Positions 22,901 through 37,161 are shown, counted from the first letter of the stretch. The stretch is DNA of 64,000 bases from Mesaphorura yosii (GCA_009869945.1 WIXG01000069.1:62001-126000); one strand, 5' to 3'. Notes: a model not told the origin generated them from the sequence alone. Program-made: numbers and translations.

Positions 22901-25900
22901 GAGCAGCTTAATTCTGCCAGGTTTCAATTTGCCGTCCATTTGGCTGGCTTCCGCTTTGGGAACGTAAAGTTTTTCTATTTTCTGGAAAATATGACGACTT
23001 TGAGAATAATGATCACTTTTATTATTGTTAAAAGTTGCTGCTGGAGCGGAGCGACCAAATACGGTTGGATTACATATACATATATTTCGGGATCTCAGGA
23101 GAGTCATTCTCTTCTACTTACCTGTGCTCACAGATGAAAAACTTTTAATCTTTCTTCGTGTCGCGTTCGTCGGTGTGAAGAAATGCTTGCGAAGTACGAA
23201 AGAAAGAAAAGAAGAGAAGTGAACTCATAAAGATTTCGCCATTATTGCTGCTATCAGCAAGCCTTGAGCCAGAGATACCAGGCGTGTGCTGGTTTAATTT
23301 GCAGAAGTTACAATCATTGGCCGAAGAATCAGCATTATCGCACGGGTAATTATGTTATTGCTGGAAACTTGACCATAAAGGAGCGAAACCTAGACCGCCG
23401 GGGAAATTTTCCACCTTACACTGATTGCAAAGTGGGCGCGGGCAATGAAACCTGATCCTGCCTGATCCTTGGCCCACGGCCCTGCAGTTGGAATCGGATT
23501 TCTCTGCCTTCGCCTCGACATTGCCAAACTTTGTAATTGCAAATTTTATTTACATTTGTTCATGAGGTCGTATTTCAATTGTCAATTCAGACAGCAAAAT
23601 GCTTGGTTTATTGCTGGATAATTTGTAAACAGGCTGTGTATGTCAGTTTTGTGTAGTCGCTGTTTCTGTTTCGGTTTAGTCTTTTCAAAGCCTCGACCTC
23701 AAGAGACTCATTAATGTGACATTTGATATATGGATTAGTTTATTCTTATCAGCTTGACATCTCCGCTTGCCTTCGTTCATTTCCTCCATCGAGTGGATTG
23801 TGGCTCTTGTTTCTCTGTGCCATAGAGAAAGCCTTTAGAAATCTTGTGATGAAGGCACGAGGCGGCGGGATAAAGCATAAAGTAATTGGATTGTTGATAA
23901 AGAAAGAAATGCGTAGACGAAGAACCAAAGAAAGAAGGATCATATCAAACTTGAAGAAGTTGGAAAGACGACTTCCAGCAAGCTGCAGCTCTTTCTCTAC
24001 ACAGCTGAATGCTGAATCTTGTTACCGCAGACTCTGCCCGTTCTGCCAGTAGTCCGTCTGTTAATGTGTGCAATGAATTAAAATGACAGCCAAATGAATG
24101 AGTGCGAGAAACATGAAGTGTCTGCCTCCGAATCTAAATTGAGAGAGTTGTGCGGGAAGAAGATGAGTGAATGCCCGCACGTAGGAAGGAAGGCCAAGCC
24201 ACGCCGCGCCGTGCAGGAGTGAATGGCTTCAACGGGGTGACGATGTTGAGCGTCATCATCAAGATTCCGGTTTCAAAAATAAATGCTGCTTGTACAACTA
24301 CAGTCATAGACAGAAGCCGTGCCTGACTCAGATAGCAGTGGCCTACACCTGCTACATGGCTAAATGGTTGACACAATGAACGAACCGAGTAACAAATCCA
24401 TTTTGCTCGCTTGAATTGACAACGTGCTTGAATGTAGAGCAAGAGTAAGCCCAAGATCATCGCTTGAAATATGCGCCTGCATTTGCCGCGTTATCATCAT
24501 TAAACATTTCAAACAATTTCCTCCGAGCTTGCTTCTTCTCATCATCCCTATCGCCGGTATCCTCTTCCACATGTGTCTGCTGTGCTCGTGTTTGCCTTGA
24601 TGATAAAAATAAATTCCATGTGTTTGTGCGATGTCTCACGCCTAATGGAGAGATTCATCATCGCGAGGCAGCAGGCAGCAGCCAGTGGTGGTAATACATC
24701 AAGAATGAATACAACTCCTTATTTTTAGAGTTGAACGATGCGCAGATGTACAACACGAGTTTTCGCTCGCCGCCCGACGCTGCGTTGCACACTTTTCTCT
24801 CACCTGCCAAACTATTTTTGCAACCGAGACTGAAAAGTTTTCCAAATTTTTGCCAGTCGCAGTCGCTAAAAGCAATTCTGGCAATTCATGACACATGACA
24901 TTGCCCTGAGTTATTTATGAAGAAGCAGAGAAGGCGACAAGTGACAGGCGTTTTAACGAGGAATTCTAAACAGTCAGATTGTAGAAAATGAAAATCTTTC
25001 TCAAGCTGGTCGTTCAAACCTTTTATGCCTGCTGCCTTTTACACGCTGCCCAGCACTTTATTATTAGATTAACATAATCTGTTTTGGCTCAGCGTGTGGT
25101 CATCTCGCACTTATAAATGTGAACCGCTTCAAAGAGACCGTTCACCATTCTTTTCCCAGTCATGGAAAAAAGGATTTGCGATCTACTTCCTCTTTGAGAT
25201 TGCACATCTTTATAATGGGAGTGTGTCTCAGTCGTCTCGTCTAAGTGCAAAAATAGTGCTACCGAGTTGCGAATGATATCAAATTATGAAACCATTGTGA
25301 TGAAATTGGAAAGACTGGCAGACATTTTACCCAAGACACGGCGCATTGTGATGACACATTGTCATTGTAGACATAAACGCAGGATTCTGATTCTCGGCAA
25401 GCAACAGCAGATTATAGTTATGGGGAAGAGCACGTTCGCCATGCTTTCTCTTTGTTGTCCCTGCTTCGCCTCTTTGTGGGTCTGAAAGTAGACTCAGGGA
25501 TGGGATTTAAGTTGAGGGATTTGGAAGGAAAGACTTAGGAATAGCACGTGAAAGAGAAGTTCACGGCATCAATTTCGCCAAACCCTTCAAAGATTTTCGT
25601 TTCATTTCATAACAGCAACCAGTCGGTTTAGTTTAGTTGAAGCTTGGATTTTATGATCCTGTAAGGTCGCATGGTGTGAGAAACGCGATCGTGATTGCAC
25701 GCCAGAGGCTTCGGGCTTTGTTCTTGCAAAATATGCCTAACGTTAGAATTTTCATCAAACTGACGCCCGACCGACCGTAAGCTGTGCGTCGACACCCGAC
25801 TTCCACCTTTGGGTAGTACGTTGTTTTGAAAGAAATTACAATTTTGAAATGAAATTCAAGCCGGCGTTCTGTATGCGTTCAGAATTTGCAACCCACTTCG

Positions 25901-28900
25901 TATTCAAATAATATGCAACTCATTTGTATCCCGCCTCAGCTCGCCTGGAAAGGAATTGAGCACTCCTTGCATTTGTATTTGTTTAAGTTTGACAGGAAAG
26001 TGCTTCGAAAGCGCAATCCACAATCTGGAAAACACATTACTTCAAGTGGCACTGTTTACCAAGTGCGGGTAGCGTGGTGGAGGATCTTATCTAATATTAT
26101 TCAAAACACATACTCACTTTTAGAGCAGAATAGAAGCAGAAGCCATGCTCTACGCAGTTAATGAATTCTGAACTACTTTATTATGTCTATTCTTTCAGCA
26201 CTTGCACTACCACACTTTGGCAGTGGCAATCTTGCCTTTGCCTTGTCTAATTTGCGATGGCAAAGGAAACGGATGAATGAGCACGGCATGGGAAAAGGCA
26301 GACAACGAAAGTTAATTACGTTCCTTCAGACGTAAGTCAAGCAAACGCGGCCGCCCACTTTTCAATATCCTCAACTGAACGGAAGTGAGCACAGGGCACA
26401 CAAACCCGAATTCGCGCTCGACGAGCAGGAAGCATTACAGTTCAATTCTACGGGTCTGCCATGCACGCTGCTACTGCTATAAAGCTATAATAAATTGCAA
26501 TTAATATTATTCACTGGTGTGAAATGAATGCCTTCGACTTGTAAACACGCCAATGTTGATGGTTGACACTTCATTTAGGACCCCAATTTTGAACTTGTGC
26601 AAAAAATCAAGTTCGTGCGCTCAATTTCTTGTTGAAGCAATCAAATTGTGGAGTTAGCTTATAGCATCTGTCTTAATTTTAGAATAGCGCTTTTAGAATT
26701 TAGTTCTTGGCTTTAAGTTCAATAGTGTCAAGCCAACCTCAAAGATTTTGAGTTGTGCTTTGGACTCGTGAGCATTTTTTGGCTCTAGGGCTTTAGGAAG
26801 TTGACAGTTCTTCACTTTTCTTCTCTAGTCTAATTTCCGGACTCAATTTAAAGTCGCTCGATTGCAGGGTTGAATGCTAATGAATTCTGACCCTCATTCA
26901 TTCAGATGATCCTGCTCGTCGCGATGCCACGATTCCATTCTTGCTTTCTATGCTTTGATAGCTCGACTAAATTTAGACTTGTCAAGGAGCTGTAAACGTT
27001 AAACATTAAACTTAATCGAAAACGTCCAAGTCCACACTCAAGTTCTCTTTTCAAAACTCTTGAATGATTTCATTTTATTTGTAAACACTTCTGAACTTCT
27101 TCTAACGGATGAAATTTTCTGTCCTACTCTACCTGGCACGTGTCTATCGGCGATAGGGAGGCATTATGACGGTAGCCGTTGATTTCCTTAAATATTAATG
27201 CACAGCAGCGGTGCAAAAATCCCAGCAATGTATGCGTTTGAGCTTCTGACTTTTATGTAGGTAAATATAAAAGTGTAAGCACTTGAAGAGAAGGAACCTT
27301 TCAGTGAAATTCATTCAAGATTGCTTATGGTCGCATGTGTAATCGATTTGTACATTTGACGGTGAGAAATGAGAATTCCACGAATTCGGCTACGGGCAAG
27401 ATCGCATTAACAATTGGTTATTTTGATGGTAAAACAAAAACGTTGTTTTTCGATTGCAAATTGTGTTAGATAGGATACTAAATGGCGCATATCGTTTCGA
27501 TTCACACTTCTTGCCTTTTGTCCCAGACTAATGAGATGCGTCTGACGTGCTAGATCAGAGCGGGTTCACTAAATCAAAATTTGATCTCATGTCATACCAT
27601 CATAACGCTAATAATGGGGCCCGCAGTCCACAAATGTGGAATAAGAATGTGGGAAATCATGAAGAAATGATGGATGAGTGCACGCAGCCGGGCGGCAGAA
27701 TGAGACTCCTGAATTTCTCCGAATGGTTTCTCCATTTCTTCTCATTTCACGCTTTATTATAGATCATGAGTCTGAGAGCTCCGCCGTCGACTCCTCGCTC
27801 CACACCAGGGATTATATTGATTGCATTTTTTACTCTCCCGGGGCAGACTTTTAATAAAATTGGCAAAGTGGTTTGAGCTGCTGTGAAGAAATGAACGCAC
27901 GGCTGAATGTCTGAGTATAATTTTCACTTTTCTAATCGAGAAATTAACTGTCTTGAAAATATCTTCGGGATAGAGGTCAGACACCAGACGCCCATTAGGC
28001 CAAAATAAAGTTAATACTCGAATTTACTCGCCGGAGTTTTCAAGCGCCAGCGAATAAGGCAGAACCCGACATCTTGTACGTCAAAAACTGTGAAACTTAG
28101 GTTCGACGTGACGTGTACGTAGTCTAATATTCAATACTGTTATCGGTGTCTCTCTCAAGTGTCGTCAAAATGCGAATTGGATTCTTTGAGTGCCATGTGG
28201 GACCAAAGCACAGTCGGAATTGTGAATTCCTCCAGTCACGGTAGTCACAGAACAGAATAGCAACAGCCGCCACTGTAAATGACGAAGAATTTGTACAATT
28301 TGATGGCAGACCGTATGGCATCGTTTGATAAATGGACGACAGATTCAAATAATAATGCATTATGCATGCCATCAATGCGTTATTATGTTTGTCATCTGTT
28401 TTTCGCAAATCTCAGCAGCCTTTTATAGCATTTGGAATAGATTTTATTTGATTTCCTCGAATCTCTAGCTTACAAAACATTCACTCACTAACTCCTATAC
28501 TTGAGGCGCGCCACCATGCATGTGAATTGAGTTTAGGAAAATCCAAGTCGCAACCAAATTTGATTCCCGAGTTGTGAGAAAACGAGATGAGAATCTAGCA
28601 TTGTCTTCAAGCTTCAGAACAGAAGCAGTAACCGCTGCACCACTGTTCTGAGTCGGGAGTATAGACGAAAGTCACGTTCCTTCACTTAAAGTACGGACGA
28701 TGTGATTCTCATACTGGCCTTGACTTGGAGCTTAATTCAATTCGCAGCATATTGAGTTATTGAGATAAAATCTTATCAGTCCACAGGAAAAGCTTAGCGC
28801 ATACTGCACATTAATCCAGTTCATTTCACCCGTGGCTATCGCTGTAATATCATTTCAATTGCATCGCCGCATGATTTGTCTTTGTCTCAATTTTTCGACG

Positions 28901-31683
28901 CAACGGTTGCAATCCCTGTTTTCACTGATCCTCGGTTTCTGTGGCTGTGCTTGGCATTGGACTTCAGGCTCGACCGAGCCGAAAAAATCAAAGCGGGCAA
29001 AGGCGAAGGTGATGGATTATACAATTAAGGGATTTGACATGCAGTCTGTGTATTTGTGTGTAAGAAGCTCAATTTTTCACACTCAATAACAAAGTTCCAG
29101 TTCCGTTCCACCTCGGCTGGCGAATCGTGAATGAATGACCCGTCTGGCGAACTTTGCTGGCAGTCCAGTGCAAGTTACAAGGTAGTACGACACTTGCCTT
29201 GATGGCTGTGGAATGAAGGCACGAAGTAAAGAGAAAGCCAACTACATGATGCACGCGTAAAAGTGCCTCAGAAGCTATTTTCCTCATTTCCTTTCTGACA
29301 TTGACTTTACGTCGTCTTCATTTCGGGCAGCATTACCTACTTCACATCGCAGAACACAGCACTCTTGCAAAAACTCAATGCATGAATGAATCGCTGACTA
29401 TTTACTTCAGGCGAGCGGGCGACCGGTTATTTCATTCTTTCTCTCTTAATTCCATTTCGTTTTATTCAACTTCCTCCCCGCTGTTGCTGTCCTCCTTTGT
29501 TGTCCACTTTTGTCTCGTCCCTCATGTCGACGACACAAGAAAAGAAGGCAACCCAGCACGGTTGCAGAGATCACGAGAATCACGAGTCGGATTCCCAGAC
29601 CATACATCAATAATGAGATGTTAGTCGCGCGTTCGCAATTTCTTTCGCTTTCGCAACATTTCAAATTAAATCCACGGCGAAACAAGTCTCCACGGGGTCG
29701 GTCTGAGAATAATACTAACCAACTCCAGAGTGTGAGAGTGGGCAGGGCAGAACCATTGGGCTGAATCAGAATCCAATTTCCAATGAATACAGAAAGCATG
29801 TAATTCTTAATTTTGTTGAAAACAAAGTTCGAATACAACAGAAGAAATTGGTTACCAAAGATTGGTTCTTATTTCCTGCACTTTGTTCTCGTTGTTAGTT
29901 GTTACTCGTCTCCTCGGCTAATTGACTGAACTCACTGAGCGAGTAGAAGGACGATTGATTGAAAGTTTCTCGGCTTGGTTTTGTGATCTGAAAGAGCAGC
30001 AGAAAGGCTAGCCGAAAACCACCTTCACATCGATTTCGTGAGTGTCATTAACTTGAACGAAGTCACATAATATTCGCATGGCATATCATTGTCACTCTGC
30101 TCACAATGAATAAGTCAAGCCAAAACAAGTAATCTGTAACTGCCTTTCTTCTACATGGCTTTCGAAATGTATTCCAGGAATCAGAGTAATTTGCAGTTGA
30201 GAAATTTCGTTCAATCATTCAAGTCGACCTTAAAGCCAAACGAATTTTGGTTGCATTCATCACTTCAAAATGATATGATTACCATTCATTTCATTCACTG
30301 AACTGTGAGCGTGAATCTGATTATGGTGACCCAATTCATTTAACTTTGCTAACCTATATGATTACTCACCCCAAAAGTTCATACAGAATTTAGGAAAGAA
30401 ATTAGTGTAATTGACGCTCCACAAACCGTCGGAATAATTTAACTGTGAACAGAGCCTAATTTCAGATCGCTAATGCTGATAGAAATAGTAACAGCCCGTG
30501 AGCACATGTTTCACTGATAACGAAAGTGTCCGGAATGAGATCCAAAACTAAGGAAACCCCAAAGAGTGTTTTGGGAGAATTTATGAGACGTAGAGTACTC
30601 GCGTATTATGTATGAACTACTTTTCATTCACATTATTCCAGGCAAACCGGCTGTATGCTAATTTTATGTGAAATACGGGTGCCGGTGCCTGTGCTGCGGT
30701 GTTTGGGATACACAATTGCAATTGGCAATGTTTGAAACCTACTCCAGCATAAGAGGAATTGAAGAAAACTCAATTTAATTCGCTCATTCCATTTCTACAT
30801 TTTTGGAATAGTGGTTGAGTATTCTCCGGCGTCAGTTTCTGTATATTTTATGCCCACCTGCACGAGCAGAGAAAGTTCACTTTACGACCGACCTCAAGTG
30901 CTCGGGCCACGCTTCGTGGGCCCGTCGGGTGCTTTCAACCGCGTCATGAGATATTTTTATGCCTGAGCATGGTTTGAGGCTTGTAATCTTAACTCCAGCT
31001 CAGATTCTGTAGCACTTTTTCGTCTTCCCGTGCCCGAATCAAAATTAACCTCCTCACTTTATGAATAATTAAATCTCGGTTTCGGGTTTCGTTCCTCGCA
31101 TGTTTTTGTTTTATTAGCCATGTTTTCTTGCGACTTGGAGTTGGAGTTGTGGGAAGGGATTTATGTTTGTTACTGGAAGCTACATTGCTCTTGGACCGTA
31201 AATCTAGTTCATTTGCGCATGTTGTGCTGCTTGACTCTGGTCCTTGTCTGAGTAGCAAACTAATAATAAAGTCCAGGTATTGTGCAGGAATTCATGTCTC
31301 ATCAAAAAGTTATTTGCAATAATAAAATTCCTCTCCACATCTTTATTAAGTTATTAAACACTGTGTTCAGTTTATGAGACTATCTTGAGTCAAATTTAAT
31401 GTCAGGGCCATGGCCAGGAAATCACCTTTGTGAAAGGCATCTTATTAACGATGTCTCTCTACGGCAAGAAAATTCCCGACCAATCATATGCGTTTGTCTT
31501 TTAATCTCGCTCCGAAATGCCAATGCGCATTTACACAAACTGATGGACCATCATTGCTACTCCTAAGAGTAGATACATAAGGTATAATAATAAATTATGT
31601 ACACAATATGCCCAGAACCCGTTTGGATAAAACGTCGAGCGAATTCAAAGTTCAGACAGAAGCTCCACACTATTTATATCATC
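13956..31683. other. 18-kb gene-poor interval
   Basis: Lies between two convergent genes. The longest open frame is about 148 codons (21254-21700, +). None of the open frames has recognisable domains, conserved motifs or phase-compatible splice neighbours like those of the genes on either side. I find no tRNA, rRNA, transposase or long tandem repeat. Short motifs such as GAATGAATGA and a few small hairpins recur. It could hold distal regulatory elements, a non-coding transcript or intronic sequence of an unseen gene; the sequence alone does not say. Confidence 0.55.
17336..17360. repeat. Small perfect hairpin
   Basis: ATAAAGTGC and GCACTTTAT form a perfect 9-bp stem around a 7-nt loop in the gene-poor interval. 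No function is inferred. Confidence 0.6.
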
Positions 31684-33576
31684 TTATGGCACAGAGTTGA
31701 ATACTCGGTGAATGACATCTTCTAAACCCATTCCAACCACACACGTCATGACCATAAAAGCTCCAATCATTGATTTCCAGTCGGGAATTTCTCCAAAGAT
31801 TGTCACCTGAAAACATTGAAATTTTAGTAATGGAATTTTACCATTTAGTCAGCCTAGTTGAAGAAATGTCTACCTGTAGAACGTATGCGAGCACAATATC
31901 CAAGGACCGAGTGACAGCCACTCTTCCTGCACCTTCATGTGATAAGGCAATCGCAACCAAAATCTGTCCAGACACTCCGAAAATGGCGACCAAGAACACC
32001 AAGCACCATTCATTCAACGTGTTTGAAGGCATATCGATTTCTCCGGTAAATCCGAGGATGCAGGAGCTGATTACAAGCGACCAGAACGAGAATTGAAAGA
32101 CAACCACTGAGTAGTGCACATCTTTGCATTTGCGCATGACGACAATGTTAAATGCAGTGAAAATTGTTCCGCAAAGTGCAGCCACGTAGCCCATAATGTT
32201 GTACGTTTCTTTCTCCTCGCCGCCTTCCACAGCGAAGAGGAATGGCGGCTTTGTAATCATGACCTGTAAACGACGCATAAATGTTAGAGGGCGTTAAATT
32301 TGTGGAGCATGAAACGGTCTCATGTTCATCGCGTGCAGATACTTACCACTCCAGTCACAAGAAGGAAAACGATCAGTGTCCGGTAAAATCCGCATGGCTC
32401 TCGAAGCCAGATGTGAGATAAGACCATTACAAACACAGGTGAGCTGTAAGTAATATGATAAGATCCATGATTTTAGACGAGCGAGTAATCCGTGCATGTT
32501 TTTTCTTAGGTTTTAATACTTATTATTGCCAGGATTAGCCCAGAGTTTTTATAAATCGTGCATCTGCGTGTACTTTGAACATTTGCAAACTGCCTTTGAG
32601 AAAGTTTATGGAATACGTCAAAGGTAATCCCTCCACAGAAGTATAAACGAGGCCAATTACGTCTAATCTACTCGTATGTGCTGGACATATCTAAATTCTG
32701 CGTCACATGATCGGGATTTGACTTAATCGGATTTGTCGATAATTGTCTGATGGATGCTGTGGACGTGTATGAAGCCTTGCTTGCATCCGTAATCTAATCT
32801 GCCTATCTGAGCCTTGGCTATTACACTAATCCGTTCCCTACTCGTTACGTAATCACTACCGCTTTTCGACAATGAACAAGAGCAGTTTTGGGGCGTTTTG
32901 AGGCAAGCAACCCTCACCTGAAAATGATTGTGGCAGCATCTCCCAGAGGAAGGAGTCTGAACGAGTAGAATAGTAGTACCAGCGTGGTTCCTCCAATTAA
33001 GCCTTGCATGAGCAACAATATCCGAGATCCTGGTGGTCCAAGTACATTCTGACTTTTGCAAATAGCAATTGGCAAGGTTAAAGCTACCTGCAACGGAGAT
33101 ATGGGTATAATCAGTTGTCCATACTCATAACCATAATAGTCAAACGAGGCGCCAGAATTTAGACTTACTTGAAATAGTGATCTAAAGATAAGTAGTTCCA
33201 TGGGGTCGATGTCAGTCAGGTACTTGACAGTTCCGGAGCAGAGCGTGAAGAACACGCCCGACATGAAGGCGAGGATGACGCCAAGCCAGTTGGTCTTTGA
33301 CGGTGCGCATTTTACCTTGGCTTTAGGGATCAGGGGTGTTTTGCTGGTGCAGTGCTTGCTGTTTGGTAACAGGCTGGGGTAAATTGGCGTCGGTACAATT
33401 TGGTAGCCTTGAACTTCTGGCCCCACCACACCACCTCCGTTTACTCGAGAAGGGTAGATGAAAACCTCCGCAGTACGCCCATGTTCGATATCTTTCGGCG
33501 AGTTGAGCCGGTCGACACTGTCACACTGGAAGCTGATGAACTGCGGAAGGTACGACTTTTCGACTGCGGTGGTCAT
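31684..33576 (-). CDS. SLC35G-like multi-pass membrane transporter (EamA/DMT superfamily)
   Basis: Probable solute carrier of the drug/metabolite transporter fold. Exons 33576-33169, 33087-32918, 32443-32347, 32263-31874 and 31806-31684 give 395 aa. A cytosolic N-terminus of about 95 residues is followed by about ten hydrophobic segments in two EamA-type halves. Motifs typical of SLC35G/TMEM20 proteins are present: IDPMELLIFRSLFQ, YSFRLLPLGDAATI, SSPVFV with WLREPCG, ITKPPFLF, and SHEGAGRVAVTRSLDIVLAY with IFGEIPDW in the last repeat. The start was placed at ATG 33576, since the codons before it lack another ATG. Intron 1 (33088-33168, 81 nt) is a multiple of three and open in frame. The substrate is not predictable; members are orphans. 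Confidence 0.88.
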
Positions 33577-36067
33577 TTTGGACAAGAGCGAATGGTGGAT
33601 GGTTACTCGAATGTATCTGCCGTAGAAGTGGACGAGACGGACAATAATTCTAACTTTATATTGGCGTGTTTATGAATCGAGAGGCTGGGCAGGATTGTTG
33701 GTTTCGGTTTGGAAATCTGGAACAGCTGCAGCATGGTGATTAGCGGATTAACTTATGATTATTTCACATTATCAAGATATTAGAATAATATGAAGTGTAC
33801 ATGATGCATAAATTCAAGCGGGCGTAACCTTTGAACGTCAAGCGTACGTGGATGGATTATTTGATTGAACCAAGATTGCGAGACGTTAAAGAAGACGCCT
33901 TTAATTCTTCCTCGGGTTCCAGTGCCCATAAGAAAGAAAAGATCTGTCTCATCAATTTAATCCGCATGCTGAAAAACCCAACGTATCGCCGCGTCACTGC
34001 ATTGACATGACCCCAAAAGAAAAGCCACAGTCATGTGATAATGTATTTAGGCAGTCAATTGGAAAACATTTCCAAGTGAGTGTTACATCCATGCGATCAG
34101 CCGAGCAAAGCGTGATTCGCATCATGATCTGGTCAGTTGTGTGGAAGACTGTCTTGGTGCCACTGCACTCGTGAGAGGTTTCCTGTGGATGGCGGATGTA
34201 AACTTAAATGACCTTAAGATTTGTCCAATAACATTGAAGAAAGTGATTACAATTGTGCTGCAGCGTTGAGCTATAATGGATGACGCGTGTTTGGATTACC
34301 GTAAATTGTGAAACTCATTCATTAACGATCTCACAGTGATGTAATGGGAATATTACTCTGTGGTTTGAAGATGAGGATGCTGGCTTGAGAATCAAGCCGC
34401 GTTGCAGTTTACAGGTACGGATTCGCATGGACATTGCGAAAAATGCAATTGTGAAATCTATCTAAGTTCCGCAAACATGCGCGTGGCGAATTTATAGTAC
34501 TTTAATGAACGCGTGCCATTTGAGTATTCAGGTTGTAGTGAAGTGCAGGCCTTAATTTCGCATTGGGGCTGACCACTGTACAACGATTGCTGTCATTTAA
34601 GTTTAAAAGCAGCAACAGCAACGATTTAGACTCGGCAAGTGCTTCTAACTTATACTCGTAATATAAAGCTTCATTTCATGGTCCAGAGTTTCTATCGTTG
34701 ACTTTAGGTTATTCATTTTGAAGCGAATCTCTTCGCTCGAAAAAGGAATCCCTGGCTCCCACTTTCATTAAGACATGCATTGCGTAAATGTGCCAACTTT
34801 TGTAACACACATTCACTTCAAAACGCAAGAGAGGCGGCCTTATGTAATGCTATTATTGTTGGGAGACGACTGGGCCAGCCAAACTCATAGACGGTTGAGC
34901 TGAAAGGAGGCGCAGGATGTCCATTAAATTGTGTGTTTGTTTAAGGACTTTGGCTTTTATTCCTTTTGTAGTGCGTCTATTCTCTCCGTATGTTGCTATT
35001 ATTGTAATAGATTAAAAATATACTCACTCCTAAAGCGAACTTCTGAGACTCAATTTCCAGACAGGAGTCTGGAGACTGACCACATAAAATTCATCTTAAA
35101 CTCAGCATACTATAAATACAAAGGTGTTTTCTTTTCTGCTGTACAAAGAAAAGAATGTGAGTACGAATACCAAAAAGAAAACCACAGACAGGAAGCCAGT
35201 GTAAACAGAAAATAAAAGTTGAGAACATGGATGGAGAAAATTGATACGCATAATACACAGCGCGTAACGAAATAGATGGGCATAGACGGATGGACATTCT
35301 GGCTTTCATTTTGGTACTTGCTTTTGGAGACTGGTTGAGTGGAGAAGCCGAGTCTGGGATGCTGCTTTTGTTGTTGAAAGAGCGTCATAAATGCCAATAT
35401 GCCTTTTCACATTATAGCTTCTCATTCATATAATTTTTATTACTCTTTCTCCTTTCCTGCTTTTTGATTGCGTCTAGTCCTTCCGAAGTCAGCAACAAAG
35501 GCAATGAAATGTGAGTAGTAACTCAAAGGCCAATTATAAAGAGATCGTAGGAATGGTGTACATGTTTTGGTTCTACCAGCGATCATGTTTACGTTCGATG
35601 TCGAATTTCGGTTCGGTTCAATATCTGGCAATCTTGATTCGTTTTGTGGCGCCGTTGAATTCATTCTTAATTTGTAATTCTTTCTAGTTCATGGAAAATC
35701 TTTGCACACAGGACAATTGTGAGAGGCTGAGCGAAAAATCAAACCATCTGCTTTGAATAGGTTTACTCGCTGATTTGAGTGACGTAACCTTAAAATTAGT
35801 GATGTGGTTCATACATTTGAACTTCAAAGCTTATCCTGTTGCAATTGCGCTCAGTTTAATGTATTCTGTTTGACAGAATAGAATTAGAGTTATGCTAAAT
35901 CATTAACGCGCAGCGGTCAACCTAAATATGTGCATGAATTATTCATTTGACTTATGCTCTAATTTGACTTGTATCTCTTTGTCATTCTGTTTCAGAATTT
36001 ATCGGCGAGACTTCAGTAAACGCGCAGCGTTGAGTCGTAGAGAAGATTAAGAACCACGATTTCCAAA
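33577..36067. other. Intergenic between divergent genes
   Basis: Upstream regions of the SLC35G-like gene (-) and the DM4/12 gene (+). A pyrimidine tract ending in CAG at about 35995 could be the acceptor of a 5' UTR intron of the plus-strand gene. No coding region could be supported. Confidence 0.4.
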
Positions 36068-37044
36068 ATGGCCCAATTGCTTCCAACGTTGCTGCATTCC
36101 AGTTTTGCAATGGGTGGTCAGTGCCCTGCTGCTCGTTCGCTTGGAATGGGCCTTGCAGGAAAACTGGCATTTAATGGCCCTGCATTGGCATTCCTTATGA
36201 TGGCTGCGTCTTCGCCACGAACTCAGGGATTGGTTACAAACTTGTCGCTTGGGCCAACATCCCAGTTCTCATTCTCCCTCTCTCCATTTGAGTCCATTAT
36301 GGTTGGCCTAATTGTCCTCAAGGTAAACACTTGCGTTTATGAGCTATAATCTAAGTTTAGTGCCTAGCTTGCGTTATCCGTGAATGTCAATTTCAGCTGA
36401 TGATTCTACGTTATCTGGACGTGCTACCAATTGACATTAACAAGCTGGTGGATGGTGAAAATCCCTTCCCATTTGCAGCAGGGAGAAGGAAGCGATCAAC
36501 GGATCCAAAGATTGTGCTGGAGAGAGAACGATTGGCTGAAACTATGTTTACGGTAAAGTCGAGCTTGTTGAAGTAGCCTATGCGTCTAGACAACCTACCA
36601 TGCCTTAAAATATAACAACACATTTTTGCAATAGGTCCTGCGACGTCTGGATATGCAAGACTGTCTCTTGAGAACCCTGTGCGAGCTCCAAGTTCACTCA
36701 TTACAGGGAAATTCATTGCCACGAGAGACAAAGCTAACGCTATCGGCCTTGAGCAAGTACGGTATTGTTAAATTAATTAGAATCGGACTGGGTCTGGCTT
36801 TTAAATTCGTCCGTCTCAATGCAGGTCAGGCTGGAAGCGCAAGCTAAACGAGAAACCAAACACGAACCCTGACGTGATTGAAGAAAGACCAGTTTTGTCA
36901 GTATTCGAAGACGCGGTTCATGTCGCATGGGATTCAAAGAACTTGAATGGTACTGAATGCCAGGAGAGGTACTTCATATGTCCATTATCAAAACAGGATA
37001 TATTTAAACATTTTGATACGATAAAAGTGGTCAATGTATTGTAA
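36068..37044 (+). CDS. DM4/12-domain protein, 250 aa
   Basis: Member of an arthropod family of Cys-containing, usually secreted or membrane-associated proteins of unknown role. Exons 36068-36322, 36397-36552, 36635-36761 and 36830-37044 keep phase throughout. The N-terminal 85 residues contain two hydrophobic stretches; the first is not a textbook signal peptide, so an upstream start exon is possible. RRKRS near 120 looks like a furin-type site. The DM4/12 core follows: an Arg/Leu helix, DCLLRTLCE, a Gly-Trp stretch, then an A..W region and C-x3-YFICP at the C-terminus. The last exon uses the second of two nearby AGs (36829), because the first breaks the frame. Its stop is 117 bp from the stop of the convergent MLYCD gene. 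Another DM4/12 gene lies at 47.7-49.0 kb. Confidence 0.78.
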
Positions 37045-37061
37045 ACCAAAATTATACGTGT

Positions 37062-37067
37062 AATAAA
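37062..37067 (+). terminator. Poly(A) signal of the first DM4/12 gene
   Basis: AATAAA 17 nt downstream of the TAA stop, in the 117-bp gap shared with the convergent MLYCD gene. The two 3' UTRs probably overlap. Confidence 0.5.
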
Positions 37068-37161
37068 TTAAATGCTACTCTTAAGGTGGACTATTACAAA
37101 TCCATAAACAAAATAAATTTATGACTAGAAATGCATCACAAAATGTTTACTGGTTGTAGGT

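Noticed and set aside
29446-29838. 130-codon minus frame with a hydrophobic stretch resembling a membrane span
   Set aside because: The overlapping plus frame is equally open, there is no conserved motif, and no adjacent exon fits its phase.
30900-30935. GC-rich imperfect hairpin in the gene-poor interval
   Set aside because: Stem has a bulge and is short; nothing links it to a terminator, miRNA or element.
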